Assembly (NCBI GenBank): GCA_905221605.1
Contig: CAJNDS010002341.1
Coordinates: forward strand, 1-64,000
DNA length: 64,000 nt
Source: Symbiodinium natans
Taxonomy: Eukaryota > Sar > Dinophyceae > Suessiales > Symbiodiniaceae
Reading direction: 5' to 3'
Part shown: piece by piece, positions 36,165 through 47,801 of the stretch
How the letters are laid out: each line of letters starts with the position of its first letter
Numbering within the stretch: position 1 is the first letter of the stretch
Notes under the pieces: model-generated
What the model saw: the letters and a program-made list of their open reading frames with translations, nothing else
Told to the model about the DNA's origin: nothing
The model's database searches: none
Program-made: the position numbers and the translations under genes

Positions 36165-37110
36165 ATCATCTAGAGTGGAAAGGATATTGGTTGCAAAAAA
36201 AGTGGAAACTAGAAAGGGCGTAGGCCCAAAACAAAGTGGAAAGTGGTAATGGCAAAGGCCCAAAACAAAGTGGAAAGCGGAAGTAGCAATTTAAAGCTAT
36301 ATTGTTGGAGTGCATTGGAAAAAACGTATACCAACCCGGGCCGAGTTATTGGAATCAATTTGAGAAGCAGGGCTATCCAGAGTCTCTCAGATTCATTGAA
36401 TTACAATACAGTAGCGTAGTCTGTAATGTAGCTTGCAAGCCACCCCATAGATAAAGCGAATAGAATAGAGCCCTTACTGGATGATGCCCTGGTTGCACTT
36501 CCCCCAGGCTTGGAATGTAAACGCTTGATTTAGGCTGATTGAATATAATTGGAGGTCAATTCAAAATGGAAGAGGTTCTACTGTACTACTGTTTAAAAGG
36601 TCCGGCACAGCTTTGCCGTTTAGAATTGTGGTCCTGATGAAATCCAAAAATAAGCATTGTGTTCACAATTAATAAGACAAATAACTCCATTCATATATGT
36701 CGCACCATTCATGTGAACGAAGTGTAAGGGAACAAGGAGCGACCTCCGCTCTCGAAGTTTTACACACCAATTCGTAAGACCAAATAGCACCGATATAGCA
36801 CAGGTATAGCAGAGACATACCAACACCCCTCTGGTCGAAAGCACGATGGAATTCGATGTTTACGTAGGAGATAAGTGCCGGGTAAGTCACAGGGGGGTAT
36901 GAGCACGCACACACGACTCTTTGGCTTGGCAAGGACTGACCTTGCATGAACCTGACAGAGACAAGAGGCGGAGAGAGAGAGAGAGAGGCGAGACAGAGAG
37001 AGAATGAAGAGGAACAAAACAAGGGGTCATGGATGCGTGAAAGGCTCATGAAGGTGAGGTGGGCATTTTTGTGCCAATATGTGCCAGACACCATGGCATG
37101 AGTGAAAACG
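36165..37110. other. AT-richer stretch without assigned gene
   Basis: Contains two near-direct repeats of 'aaaggcccaaaacaaagtggaaag' type (36,210-36,285) and a short (GA)n at 36,970-37,005. Minus-strand frames at 36.7-37.0 kb are low-complexity. No gene seen. Confidence 0.5.
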
Positions 37111-37119
37111 ACTGAGATG

Positions 37120-37300
37120 ACGCCTTAGGGTTTAGGGCTTTTAGGGTTTTCAGGGTTTATAGGGCTTTAGGTTTAGGGTTGTAGTAGCCCAGTAGGGAAG
37201 CTTTCAACTTTTGGGGTCTAACAAGCCCCTACAACAAGGAATTCAGGATACTGGAGGGTGCCACTTTTCGTATTGTTAGGGTTTGGGGCTTAGGGCTTTT
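37120..37300. repeat. Interstitial TTTAGGG-like telomeric repeats
   Basis: Degenerate units 'tttaggg', 'ttagggtttaggg', 'agggttttcagggtttatagggc' cluster over about 60 bases, with more at 37,275-37,300. This is the plant/alveolate-type telomere motif in a non-terminal position. Confidence 0.85.
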
Positions 37301-37336
37301 GAACAAGGGCTCTCGTCTATCGTCTTTTCTTCTTTT

Positions 37337-37337
<1 letters not shown>

Positions 37338-37369
<32 letters not shown>

Positions 37370-37377
37370 AGGGGGCA
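37338..37377. repeat. Poly-G run
   Basis: About 30 consecutive G followed by a few more after CCA; assembly length is likely unreliable. Confidence 0.95.
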
Positions 37378-38439
37378 TGGTGGGAGGGTCTTGTTGCCGG
37401 TGCCCCTTGTGGGAAATACCAGTGAAATACCCATACCTCAATCCCTCAGCACCATCGGTAGATAGCGCTATGTTCAGGCGCTGGCACACACTCTCACACA
37501 GCATTCCTCTGGGCCCCTGTCTGCCATATGCACGTCAGCGCGACAATTGACACCACAGGAAAATGTGTCACCGCAGATATGCTTGAACAGCAGGATGCTA
37601 GCTGCTTACAGGCTGCTAGCAGGCAAAGGACTAGAGCCGCAGGGTATAGATGCTGTGGCAGTTCTGATCGTCCTATCTGCGACAATGTGCACTGCCATTC
37701 ATTCTTTGGGAGCATGAATGCGTGATGTCCATGTTGTAAGAGGAGAGCGGAAATGGCTGGCACAGACATCAGGCTTCTGAACTGCTGACCGGCAGTGACT
37801 GGCAGCCTGGCAGCCTGGCAGTGCCATTTCACGCGCAGGGCTTCGGCTTATCCACGCGGCAGCTGTTTTGCAACGCTTGACCAACGTGGTCTAACTTTGG
37901 GCGTTAGCTTAAGCGACTCGACCAGATATGCTCAACACAGCCCTACCATTTTGCAGGGCCGTCTGTGCCTCTGGCCCTGTACTGAAGGTGTGTCTAGGCT
38001 TCACCAGTCAAGTGAAAACATCGGGAAGATTCTCTTCAGTAGCCTGATGCTGGCATTTCGCAAACATAAGGCAACAAGCTACAGAGTTGCATGCATGTCC
38101 CTTCCCTACGTTCCACCTGAGATAATGATGATCTGAGAGAATGATGATCTATTGATATACGGATACAGAATGCACAGTCGGCTGCGTCGTGCCGCAGCTT
38201 TCAGATTCATCGAAGCATCGCAAACACAGTGGCCGAAATTGAAGAAAGGCGCAGGCATTGGACAGTGGCAGATTAGGTGGATCTCACCTTCTTCTAAACA
38301 TCCAGAAACATGCTTTGCAGGCTCGACTGAGATCGGAGCCAAGCCAACCGGCTTTGAAAGGGCTGGCCTCAGCGGATGTCGTGGCCAGAACTGTAAGGGC
38401 ACGTCACCACAAGAAAGAGATTGTGTAAGATTGTGCAAT

Positions 38440-40165
38440 TAACGATGTGTGGCAGTGAGGGTCTGGCCAGGGAAATGTTGAACACGCATGAACCGCTCGT
38501 CCCACGTTCTGGCGAAATGATGCAGCTCTGAGCTGGGCAGGCTCCAATCAAGCAGTGACCCCTTGTAGGTGCTGTCATTCATTACATCAGGTACATCAAG
38601 TACAACTAAGTAGTTACATACCTCCATTCACATTCATGCATGATCCCCATGACCCGAGTCTCGCAAGCAATAACAGCTCCTTTCAAGCACATCCGCCGCT
38701 GGCTTTGTACTAGCTTCAAGCCTCAAGCAATAAGCAATGATAGGACTCCGCACTTGGATCGCACCTAGAATCGACCAGACACATTGGCATCCTAAAGTTT
38801 CATGAGATCATGACTCCAAGCTGCTGCTCCAATCCCTATGAGCTCTGAAGACAAGTCTACGAAGGCAAATCTACGACAGGTAAGCCGATCTGTATGCCGA
38901 GAGCTTCAGTCTCAGCTTCTTGCGGGTGATTATGCTCCGCTGCACATTGGAAGGAAAGCAATCGCAATGGGTGAATTCTGGCCTGGTGCGCTAAGAGAAA
39001 GGAGATGGTGTGCTGAAAAAGAAGCAAAAAGTTGCCTCCTTGCTAAAGCCAGAAGAGACCCTAAACGATCACCTGGAATGACAGGCCATCGTTATGCATC
39101 CTTGGAGCCCTTGGCTACAACTCAAATGGCTCTAAAAAAACCTTTCTTGCCAGTTCGAAAATTGAACGCTACGTAGTAACTCTGTAGTAACTCTGGTTAG
39201 TACCTGCTTAACCAGGCCTCTGCGCAGTCTATCGCGCAGCGCGCGTCTGTCGGTCTGGATGCCTGTGGGCTCTGCAAATGGCGCAGCTACGTTGCTCACC
39301 ATAGCTCAGCACCAGACACAAACCATAGCACACGGCGTCGTTGTGGTGGCGCCTTGTGACCGAGGGCATCTAAGGAATTTGAGGTATCTACTTGATGTCC
39401 AGAGAGTCATGTGGTACAATGCTGGGAGATTGACAGATAGCTTCCGTGCTGGAATGGGGATTTGACCTTCAGGTATCAACAACAAACGTGGGATGCACAA
39501 ATTGTGCAGACACGTTTGCATGTTCTTTAAGCCCAAGACTTCGTCAAAGAATTGCAATTCTCTGTCCATATCGTTCCAGCCTACCACAGGCACAATGTGC
39601 GAAATTACGCTCAGAATATCTCAGCATGGAGGCTCAGTGTTGCTTGCAGTGGCTCACAGGCCGACAAAGCACCCAACCTCACTTGCCCATTCCGCTGCAC
39701 CAGCCCTGCAGCGGTAGTCTAGGTTTCAGGTTTGTTTCCTGCAGCACTACGAAAGGGAGCTTCATGAGGAAGCGGAGGCAAAGATGACCGAGAGCCATAC
39801 CATTTTCTCAGCGCGGATCCGCCAATCGAGCATCGGACTCCCCTACATTCCAAGCACCTGGCTCCAGGACATACCTTTTCCGATCATTCTTAACTTGGTG
39901 TTCACTGTGGATTTCTCGACAAACCACGCCAGCCACACACCTTCGTCACCGGCCCTGGCATCAAGCGGCTTTTGATATTGTACGCGCGTGCATCGACACG
40001 TGCATACATACCACATGAGAAAGCAAGCAGCTCAAGAACAAAGTGCGCAAATCGACTCTCATCCATGCCGAAAGTAAGCCTCTGGCCGTAAGGGCACGGA
40101 CAATTCTTGTCCTCGGTTGATGGCCCTTGCCCCAAGGCCTCCGACAATGGGCACTCAGCACAAAT
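38440..40165 (-). CDS. Unknown multi-exon gene
   Basis: Four minus-strand segments read as protein and have splice-like ends. 40,160-40,020: LTFGMDESRFAHFVLELLAF, ending at GTATGT. 39,930-39,870: WLAWFVEKSTVNTKLRMIGK, ending at GTATGT. About 39,615-39,475: VPVVGWNDMDRELQFFDEVL then GLKNMQTCLHN. 38,600-38,480: NDSTYKGSLLDWSLPSSELH then HFARTWDERFMRVQHFPGQ. I do not recognise the family. Frames of the joins were not proven, and a second open frame exists in the 39.9 kb exon. Confidence 0.4.
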
Positions 40166-40274
40166 CAGCACCATGCCAACAGAAAAAGGAAAGAATACAA
40201 CATGCAAATAATTTTTGTAGCCTGTGGGGCTATTGTCAACCAAAAAGACTAACTAACAGCAGATTCTTGATTTT

Positions 40275-40711
40275 CAGCCTGATCTCTGTCGTTCCTCTGA
40301 ATATTTCGACGGCCAACAATGCCCGTGGGCCCGTTGCTCTGCTCGGCGAGTTTGTGATTCGGGTGGCTTACAAGGGCCTGGAGGGCCAAGCAGTACTGTC
40401 TCCCGTAAGTTACTGAGAATACCACTGTGTGAGATGCAGGCTTTGGAGACTTGGGAGTGTGGTCGCTTCGAGGTTGGTGTGCGCATGTGTGTGTAGCCAC
40501 AATGGCACTTGGGATCTGCCTGGGTGAGTGCTCACAACTGGGTCTGCACTATGTATACAGTATCTTTAGGAAGCCGCTGGGGCCCATCTGCCCTCATTCT
40601 GGTCTTCTTCTCTTCTAGGCCACCCTCCATCGGGTCGGAGCTTGCGTATGGCTAGCGCCTACCGTGGGAAGACGCTGGCATGTGGGATCTTCGCTTAAGG
40701 GTCAGAAGTGC
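40275..40711 (+). CDS. Unknown gene, last two exons
   Basis: Exon 40,275-40,408 follows 'cttgattttcag' and ends at a consensus GTAAGT. It reads SLISVVPLNISTANNARGPV then ALLGEFVIRVAYKGLEGQAV. The next exon starts after 'cttcttctcttctag' at 40,619 in matching phase and reads ATLHRVGACVWLAPTVGRRW, then about 15 more residues to TGA at 40,711. Both splice signals are textbook, and the phase match supports a real 3' end. Earlier exons are not placed. Function unknown; beta-strand-like character. Confidence 0.5.
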
Positions 40712-40719
40712 CGAATGAC

Positions 40720-41930
40720 TTGAGCACGGCGGGGCGCCTCCGTGAGGAAAATCGCCAGAACCACCCACGCCTGGGTAGGTGGCCGAGTCTCATGAAAAAG
40801 CTGTCAGAGACCTTTCAAAGCAATAGCTCTCAGATACTCTCTAAGACAGCAGCGCGACTTGCCATGGGCAAGGGCGCTTGGGCAAGTTTGGGCCACTTCT
40901 GCACTAGCTTCACTCTGCCGTGCTCACATCAGCCTTGTCTGCAGCAAATGGCTGCAAGGGGCATGTCTGAAAGAGCATGCTAAGACTGGCTGAGACTGCC
41001 AAAGCACACGTTAAAGCAGGCTGCAGGATCCCTGTTGTTCTGTGTGACCACATGCACTCCCCTTGAACATGCACATCCTCAGGAGGGCATGTTGTCGAAA
41101 TCGACTACGTGCTGGTGACACGGTGGGAGTGTGAAACACGTGTTGCGAGCTGCGAGATACAAGCGAAGGCCCGTCATGGCCTGTCCTGGCCTGTCCTCAC
41201 ATCACGATAGATGGAGACACAACAGGGCCAGAATGAGCCAAGCCTGGCCAGGGGCTTAGCGACCCGACACTGGCACGGATTGCGCTACCAAAGCAGGACT
41301 TGTTCTGACAGCACTTGCCAGGTTGCTGTAGCGATACACACAGCAAAAATCATGCGAGGGCATCCAAACCATGCTGAAAAGCGCTGTTGCAGTCCACGTC
41401 GCAGTCCAGCACCGCAGCCTGCACATCAACACATCTGCCTATACAGCCCACAACAGCCCGCGCGGAAACGCTCGATTGCAATCTCAAACTGAGCACTGTT
41501 GAAACGATTTTCGTTGGTTGCAGGATGGGGCCTGCGCATCCAACCCGTCCGCACCGATAACTCCGGAGTCCTCTTTGCGAGGCATGGCCATTAGCAGGTT
41601 CCTTGGGGAACTGTCCACTTGATTCGTCTCATTTCGTCTCCTTGATGGTTGTCAGCGACCTACAGGACAGAGGTTGGAAAATGATTGGAAAGAGAGGTTG
41701 CATGTTTCTCAACAACGACCTGAATCGAGGACGGCACCTGCAATGCCCTCCCACGACTCCTAGGCATTCGTTCGACCACTGCCTCAGTCCGAACCACGTA
41801 CCCTGCGTGTCCGAGACCATGTCACAGGGCACACTGAACGTGCCCATGTTCATCTGGGATCGTGGACTTTGCGCAATACACCTCAAGTTGTCATAAAGCT
41901 TTGAGTCAGAAGTGTTCAGAACATTGTAAA
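40720..41930. other. No gene assigned
   Basis: Short frames on both strands without motifs or convincing splice pairs. Confidence 0.4.
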
Positions 41931-41937
41931 ACAACCG

Positions 41938-42288
41938 ATGTACAGACCAGTACCGTTGTCATGTACCTCTGGCCTCGCACTTGATCTGCTCGCAAGGGGT
42001 CAGCCTCTTGCCGCGCGAGGGCTCCTCGGCCTGCACCCAAGGTTCGTGAAGTTCCGAAGGGCGCTCGCTTGTGCCGAGTCTCGAAAATTCTACAGTAGAG
42101 ACTGTAATTCAAGTAATGCTTCAGGCAGTGCAAGTGCAGGTGGCTTGACCAGAGTCTTCGGCCCCTCGAAACCGTCAAAGCCTTCGAAAGCAGTCCCTGA
42201 AAGGCAGAATCCTCAAAACAAGGGGGAATCCTTAGATCCTGCGCTCTCCCGGCATCTCCAGGCCTTGCAGCTTCGGATGCAGCGTTGA
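41938..42288 (+). CDS. Possible unknown protein segment
   Basis: Open plus-strand frame of 116 codons ending TGA at 42,288. The later part (SSNASGSASAGGLTRVFGPS, KPSKPSKAVPERQNPQNKGE) is polar and disorder-like and reads as coding. The minus-strand alternative is Cys/Leu/Tyr-rich. No start or domain assigned. Confidence 0.3.
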   Translation: MYRPVPLSCTSGLALDLLARGQPLAARGLLGLHPRFVKFRRALACAESRKFYSRDCNSSNASGSASAGGLTRVFGPSKPSKPSKAVPERQNPQNKGESLDPALSRHLQALQLRMQR

Positions 42289-42899
42289 ACAAACTCCTGC
42301 AAAGAGGAAGGGCGCAGCTCTTTCCTGTGTATGTATATATATATACATACATAGATATACATATTGTATAGATTTAGTGGCGCAAACTGAGTGCAAAAAG
42401 CGGAGAGTTTCTGAGATACGTCGAAACAATGCAGGAGAAGCTGAGATGCTTGTGATGCATCAGGAATCGTCAAGCTTGCGGGCTGAAGACGATTCGAGTA
42501 TACTATCGACAAGCCTGAACTGCCGAGCAAGTCCACAACACGTCAGCATGAGCCATCATGTCTTATGTGTCAAGAGAGGTTGCTCCTCGTTGCAAACATG
42601 GGAGTAAGCTTCCACACATCTGTCACGGCGGAAACTCGCCTGCACCGCCAGTCTCAATAAGGAGTCAGCTTCTTATCTACCTTTTCTTGACTGCCTGCAT
42701 TCCTGCAGCGCAGGACTCACAATCAGCTATCCGGGTCGACCCAGCACGGGAAACCTCGCATCGGGCACAGAATGTCATAGAACCAAAGAGGCGCTGCTCT
42801 TGCTATGCATGTGACGCGAGGCCCTTCGCGATTGGCTTGCGTGTTGTCCGGACACCTCAGCTTCGTCAATGTTTCTCAAGCATACGGGACGCAGGGACA

Positions 42900-42925
42900 C
42901 AAGCACACGCACACACACACACAAG
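42900..42925. repeat. (CA)n microsatellite
   Basis: About 11 CA units. Confidence 0.9.
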
Positions 42926-42984
42926 CAGAAGATGCGATACGGATCAAATCTAATTGAATCCCCCACACAAGCCAAGGTCCCAAC

Positions 42985-43877
42985 TGTGAGAAGGTGTCAC
43001 ACCCATCACAATAGTCACCGGACTCGCACAGGATGCACTCGTAGATGCCGCGCCAAGACAACTGCCAATGCAGCAGAAGTATACAACACGTGAAGGGCTG
43101 CTCGCTTTCGAATTCGAATACAGTGATCAGAAGCATAATCTAACCTATCACAAACTGGAGATAAACTGTAGCAACATCAAGAAGGTGTCAGTACAATCTC
43201 ACAAACACAGTAGACTCTAGGAGGACTCTTTGACCTGAGATTTGCATCCCGGTGCTGGTTAGTACCGTAGTTTACAAGCACTCGCCATGCTGACAGAACA
43301 GTCACACATGATCCCTCGAGTTTCGCCTGCAAGTCCTTCTTCAGTCCGTAGCACGGTGCTTCATAGCAGGTGGCACAGCACCTGCTCGAATTTCAAGCAG
43401 TCGGGCGAAAAAGCCTTTGGAGCATGACCTCGCCTAAAGTATCCAGGTGGGCACACTGGCTCGTAGCAAATGTCAGTGCCATAGATGGGGTCCTGCACAA
43501 TTCGATCGAAAAGGACTGCCATGGACTCCTCTCATCTCCTTTACGACCCCATACACCGCTTCAGGCAACGCATAAGTGATATCCCAGCAGTCCGGACAAG
43601 CGCACGGTTGTGAATCGGTCGGTCTCGGTGCTGCGGGAACGACTGTTCCTGACGCACAGTTGCAGCGTGCTTGTTTCTGATTGTTGCTGCAGACGCATAT
43701 GCACATGCAGGCTCGTGCAACGCTATGCAATGCCGCAGCGCCTATGGCAGGTTGAATCCAGTGGAGGACTATGAGCGCTGCCAAGCTGTTTCCAACAAGG
43801 CCCGCTGCTCCACAACTGGAGCTCTGGAAAGTGGCCATCGCCCTTGAGCGGCCTCGGCTGCCCGCATTTGCACGCAC
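42985..43877 (-). CDS. Cysteine-rich protein exons, secreted or membrane type
   Basis: Exon 43,507-43,395, after 'attgtgcag' and ending GAGCAG|GTGCTG, reads DPIYGTDICYEPVCPPGYF then RRGHAPKAFSPDCLKFEQ. A later segment near 43,060-42,990 reads GIYECILCESGDYCDGCD. The CxxxCPPGxF and CxxCxxGxYCxGC spacing is typical of EGF-/ephrin-receptor-like disulfide repeats in extracellular proteins (family knowledge). An upstream open frame (43,877-43,508) contains a hydrophobic stretch, GLVGNSLAALIVLHWIQPAI, that could be a membrane segment if it is coding. Exact boundaries are uncertain. Confidence 0.45.
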
Positions 43878-44454
43878 TTGAACGGGACCTTCTCTAGTTT
43901 CTCACGGTTCTCACGGAGCTCTCCAAGCAGTCTAACTTTGGACAGCTGGGAGGCACGCAGTCTATGGCCATCACATGTTCACCAGACCCTTGCACTCCAT
44001 CTCTGCAGCATCTTTGGGCCACCGGTTGCAGCGACATGTCGTGGCAACTTGCTGTAGTCGGGCCTGCTGACGCACAGGAACTGTGAGTGTGAAGATTGAA
44101 ATTGTCAAATTGTGAACTTGTGCATTCATGTGCATTCACCTGCATTCCGCAGTGAGTTGGACTTTGGTTTTGTGACACATTACCCGGTGCCGACCCTGCT
44201 GTGACAAACATCAAGCTGCCACCAGCCACCGTGCCGCACTGCGCGCAACTTCTTTTCGAATCAAGATATCCAAGCAAGCAGAAGCCGAAGACGTCAGTCT
44301 TGGCCCATCTTTGGCCGCTTGGAGGGCTCCTGCACGTGAAGCAGCTTTGGAGAACATGCGAGCAAGTGCCTGGGTTCTCGACTGCAGGCAGGAGGCGTTC
44401 ATCCCATACACTGAGGCAAGCCTAAGTGGAGGCAATCAGCTGGCTAACGTGGCA

Positions 44455-44820
44455 TTCTTCTGCAAAAGGAAGTGGGAACCTTCACCGGATTCTCCCGAAC
44501 CCTGCGTTCCGGTGCATTTATTGAGACAGGGTTCTGTTGGTACAGCCGCAAGGCCACCCACACATCCATGGCTGCATACTCGACCTGTTTTGACACACCC
44601 GAGGAGAGGTCGATCGAATTCGAAGCTGACTGACTGCCCAAAGCAGCACGAGCCTGAGCAGCTGTTAGCTCTTGCCGGTTCCAGTTTGACGACCTGATGT
44701 CGGAGACACTGTCGACTCGCGTGTAGTGTTGTCTTGCAAACAGGACCGACAATCTTGGAATACAGCGCAATGGTTTTGCTCTTGTCCATTTCCTGTCACA
44801 ACGAAATTTAGACTTCTTGG
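44455..44820 (-). CDS. 3'-5' exonuclease domain (RNase D/WRN type), partial
   Basis: Two exons join in phase. The upstream one ends SNWNRQELTAAQ at a GC donor (CAG|GCTCGT, about 44,653). The downstream one, after 'tcaaaacag' at about 44,592, reads VEYAAMDVWVALRLYQQ. Together they match the third motif of DEDDy 3'-5' exonucleases ('SNW...LtxxQxxYAAxDAxxxlxLY'), with the conserved Tyr and Asp that bind catalytic metal. Exo I (DxE) and Exo II should lie further right on the minus strand; I did not identify them. The family includes Werner-like exonucleases and RNase D. The C-terminal end is not determined. Confidence 0.65.
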
Positions 44821-44989
44821 TAGATGCCAACAGGCGAATTGGGCCAGTTTTTCGAAACAATGACGACTGAAAACTGCATGCTACTGCACGCAGCAGACAT
44901 CGGCAACTCTCACGCCAGGGTTGCGAAATCCAGCACGCAGGATGATGCACGCTTGAGGCCTCAAGCTGTAGGCAAAGCAAAAAGCAACC

Positions 44990-46280
44990 ACATAAAGATG
45001 AGAGCGAATATTATCGCAGAGGTAACAAGTGACAGGCCGGGAGTCATAGTCACTTAGTCACTCGGCATGGGGGCCAGGCCGACCCTCCAACCCTGTAGAA
45101 CGCTGGCATTCTCGCCCATTTCGGCCTCGCACCAGGGCTGCACCTCATGAAACAAGTGTGTCTGAGATGCCCAAGACTGTCCAAAGACACTATTTATTTG
45201 ACTCAATGAACATCCTACACACTGGGGCCCAAACGTCGATGAGGGTGTCCTCATCCACCTCTTGTTGGGCCGTCAAGAGTGCAAACCGGAACCCTGCTTG
45301 CATCCCTACGTGTGATTTTGGCCTCATGTTTTAAATCCCTCCTGAAGGCGTAACGAGAAACCCCCTTGTAATTGCGCACTTTTTCCGGGCCGAGGCACCC
45401 GGTCAGCAGCTATTTCTTTTGCTCATGTCCAAACCTATAAACCTGTCTACCAGCCAAGCCGGTCAGGCCGGTCAGTCCACTCCTAATTACGGAGCCCCTT
45501 GCTTGCCTCCATGGGCGAGGGGTGCTTCATGTGAACTGAACGTCATTATGTAACGCAACCATCTCTGCATGCTCTGCCTGGACGCCTGAGATCTCGAGCT
45601 TGTGCACATCCGTTGCATTGGCAGCAAATCCGACCGCCAGCACGTCGGGGCCTTAGCGACTCGGGGGGCATCCTGACATGAACTCCTAAGGAGGTCTTCG
45701 AAAAACGAGGTGCACGTCGTGCGCGAAAGGCCGGCCCTCGTGTTCGCGTTATTGTCCAGGATGGAAAAATAGAAAGAAGCGAAAAGGCATGACGAACAGA
45801 CAAAGACAAGTTAACTTTCTAGCTCACAACCCCCGCTTCAGTCAGCTCCACACGATACCTCGTCATGCCTTTTATCGGTCAAACCCACTGTTTCCAGCCT
45901 GTCGTCAGATGTCGGCCACTTTGTACGTGACAATGTAACGTGTATTTGCGGACCCGCGGACTCTACCACACAGCTGATGTCCGGTCGAAATTCTGAGAAA
46001 GCCATATGGACTCATGCACTTGAACAACGAGAGGCTGCATCAAGAGATCTTCTGCTGGGCACTCGGCTCCAGAAAAGCTGCTTTGCAGCGCTTGGAAAGC
46101 TCCCAAGGAGGGGCAGCTGCAGAACGTAGGCACTGCCTGGAATGGAAAGGGCAGGCAGCGAACATCTCCGCACTGCCAGCTCGTGTGGGGAAGCCTTGTG
46201 AATGCACGACCTCCAGGTACCAAGATCCCCAAGGTCTGAGTGATCGACCGGAGTCTGGGAATGCAAGCTGTAGAAGAGCC
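44990..46280. other. Mostly unassigned; possible exon near 45.2 kb
   Basis: Minus-strand 45,262-45,200 reads EVDEDTLIDVWAPVCRMFIE and may be an exon. The remainder to 46.28 kb has no supported feature. Confidence 0.3.
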
Positions 46281-46307
46281 TCAGCTTAGCTTAGCGCTTG
46301 GAGAGGC

Positions 46308-46344
<37 letters not shown>

Positions 46345-46346
46345 TT
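46308..46346. repeat. Poly-C run
   Basis: About 35 consecutive C, then CTTCCCCCCC. Confidence 0.95.
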
Positions 46347-46689
46347 CCCCCCCGGCAAGAAGGCCCCCGAATTGGACGTCCCCAACCACTGACTCTTGAG
46401 CAGCGTCGTCGCTGCCTCGCAGCCGGCCATGAAGGGAGCAGAGCCGATGCTTGGGCAACACCCGAGTAGTGCCGAGGCCCGAGACTTGATGGGGCTGAGC
46501 TTTTCGGCAGCGAAGGATATTGTTTTCGAAGACCTCCCTCTCATCTCTCAGCCATCCACATTCCCACCCCAAGGCTGTTGCAGAACCTTCCAGAGAAATC
46601 TCCGCCCCAGAACTCGAGGCGAGTAGTGGCAACGCAACAACAGTACCTGCTGTGTTCGGACGGCAGAGAAAGAGTTATAGAGCTGTCTA

Positions 46690-46971
46690 CCCCGGGTTTT
46701 CAACTCGTGCACAGTGTTTACCATGCTGCTGATGTGTAACAATAATTACACCACTTTGAGCGCATCCAGGTACCATTTCGTACCACTTTGACTTCGGACT
46801 CCGAGAGATGTGATCACTGGAGTTCCAGGTCCAAGGGGCCACTGGATGGTCGTCGCCTTCTTCGAAGTCTGGAGTCCACTGAATGTCATACGCAACCTCA
46901 AAGAAGCTCACCATGGATGCGACCAGCTGGGAAAAACTGAGCAAAAGTGCTCTGAGGCTTACACCAGCCAT
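46690..46971 (-). CDS. Possible exon(s), unknown
   Basis: Open minus-strand frame reading SLRALLLSFSQLVASMVSFF then EVAYDIQWTPDFEEGDDHPV. The hydrophobic start followed by an acidic stretch looks protein-like. A GTGAGC donor-like site lies inside it (after VASM), so the frame may be split. No family recognised. Confidence 0.25.
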
Positions 46972-47801
46972 GCCTGCGCCGCTTCTTCCACGAACTCCTG
47001 GTAGTGCCTGTCAGACTGTATCAGACTGTCAGAGCGCCACCACATGCTCCAGAAATCTCCAAGGAAATTATTGCAGCAACAACTGGGCACGCTGACACGG
47101 AAAGCCAGAAGACTACATCCATCCAAGGTCACACTCGCTCACCTCTCAACACCTTATGAGAACAATTGACAGTGATAGGTGAGGCTCGGTGACGTAGGGC
47201 TGCTCACGAGCTTCACCGCGGCCCTGAGTCTGAGTTGAGCTGCCATTGTCTCTACGACTTCTGTGCCAGTCTGTGCTGCCCAGCAACGGGTACTCTTCCA
47301 GCTCTGGGCCCTGTAGCCATTCCTGCAAGCCTCAAGTGAACAGCCGCTCGGAACGAACTTTCGGGGCTGGAGCCCAATCATGATTCAGTGGTCTATTCTG
47401 TACTCTCTTTTCATCTTCTGCTGCCACACGGAACCTGGCATCGGGGCTGCTCGCTTTGTCGAGGGCCGTTGCATGGTGGGCACCCAGCCAGTGAGCAACC
47501 ATGCATCTGACACGCGAATGTCGCCGGGCCCTAATCGTGCAATCACTACATCCTGCATCCAGTGGCCAAGGAGTAAGCTATGGTGGTTGCAGTAGACTTC
47601 ACAACCACAAGGCAATGTCTCGGCATGGATCATCATGGATCACTTCTTCGACGCAATCGTTAGATCCATCTCGCGGGCTGAGCTCAACATGTGTCGGCAT
47701 GATGCTGGTTGCAACTTGTCACCTAGGGAGAAGATGTCTGACCTGCAGGTCATGCAACCCTTTGTCGTGTGCGATTCTGCCTGTGCAGGCTGAGATGAGC
47801 A

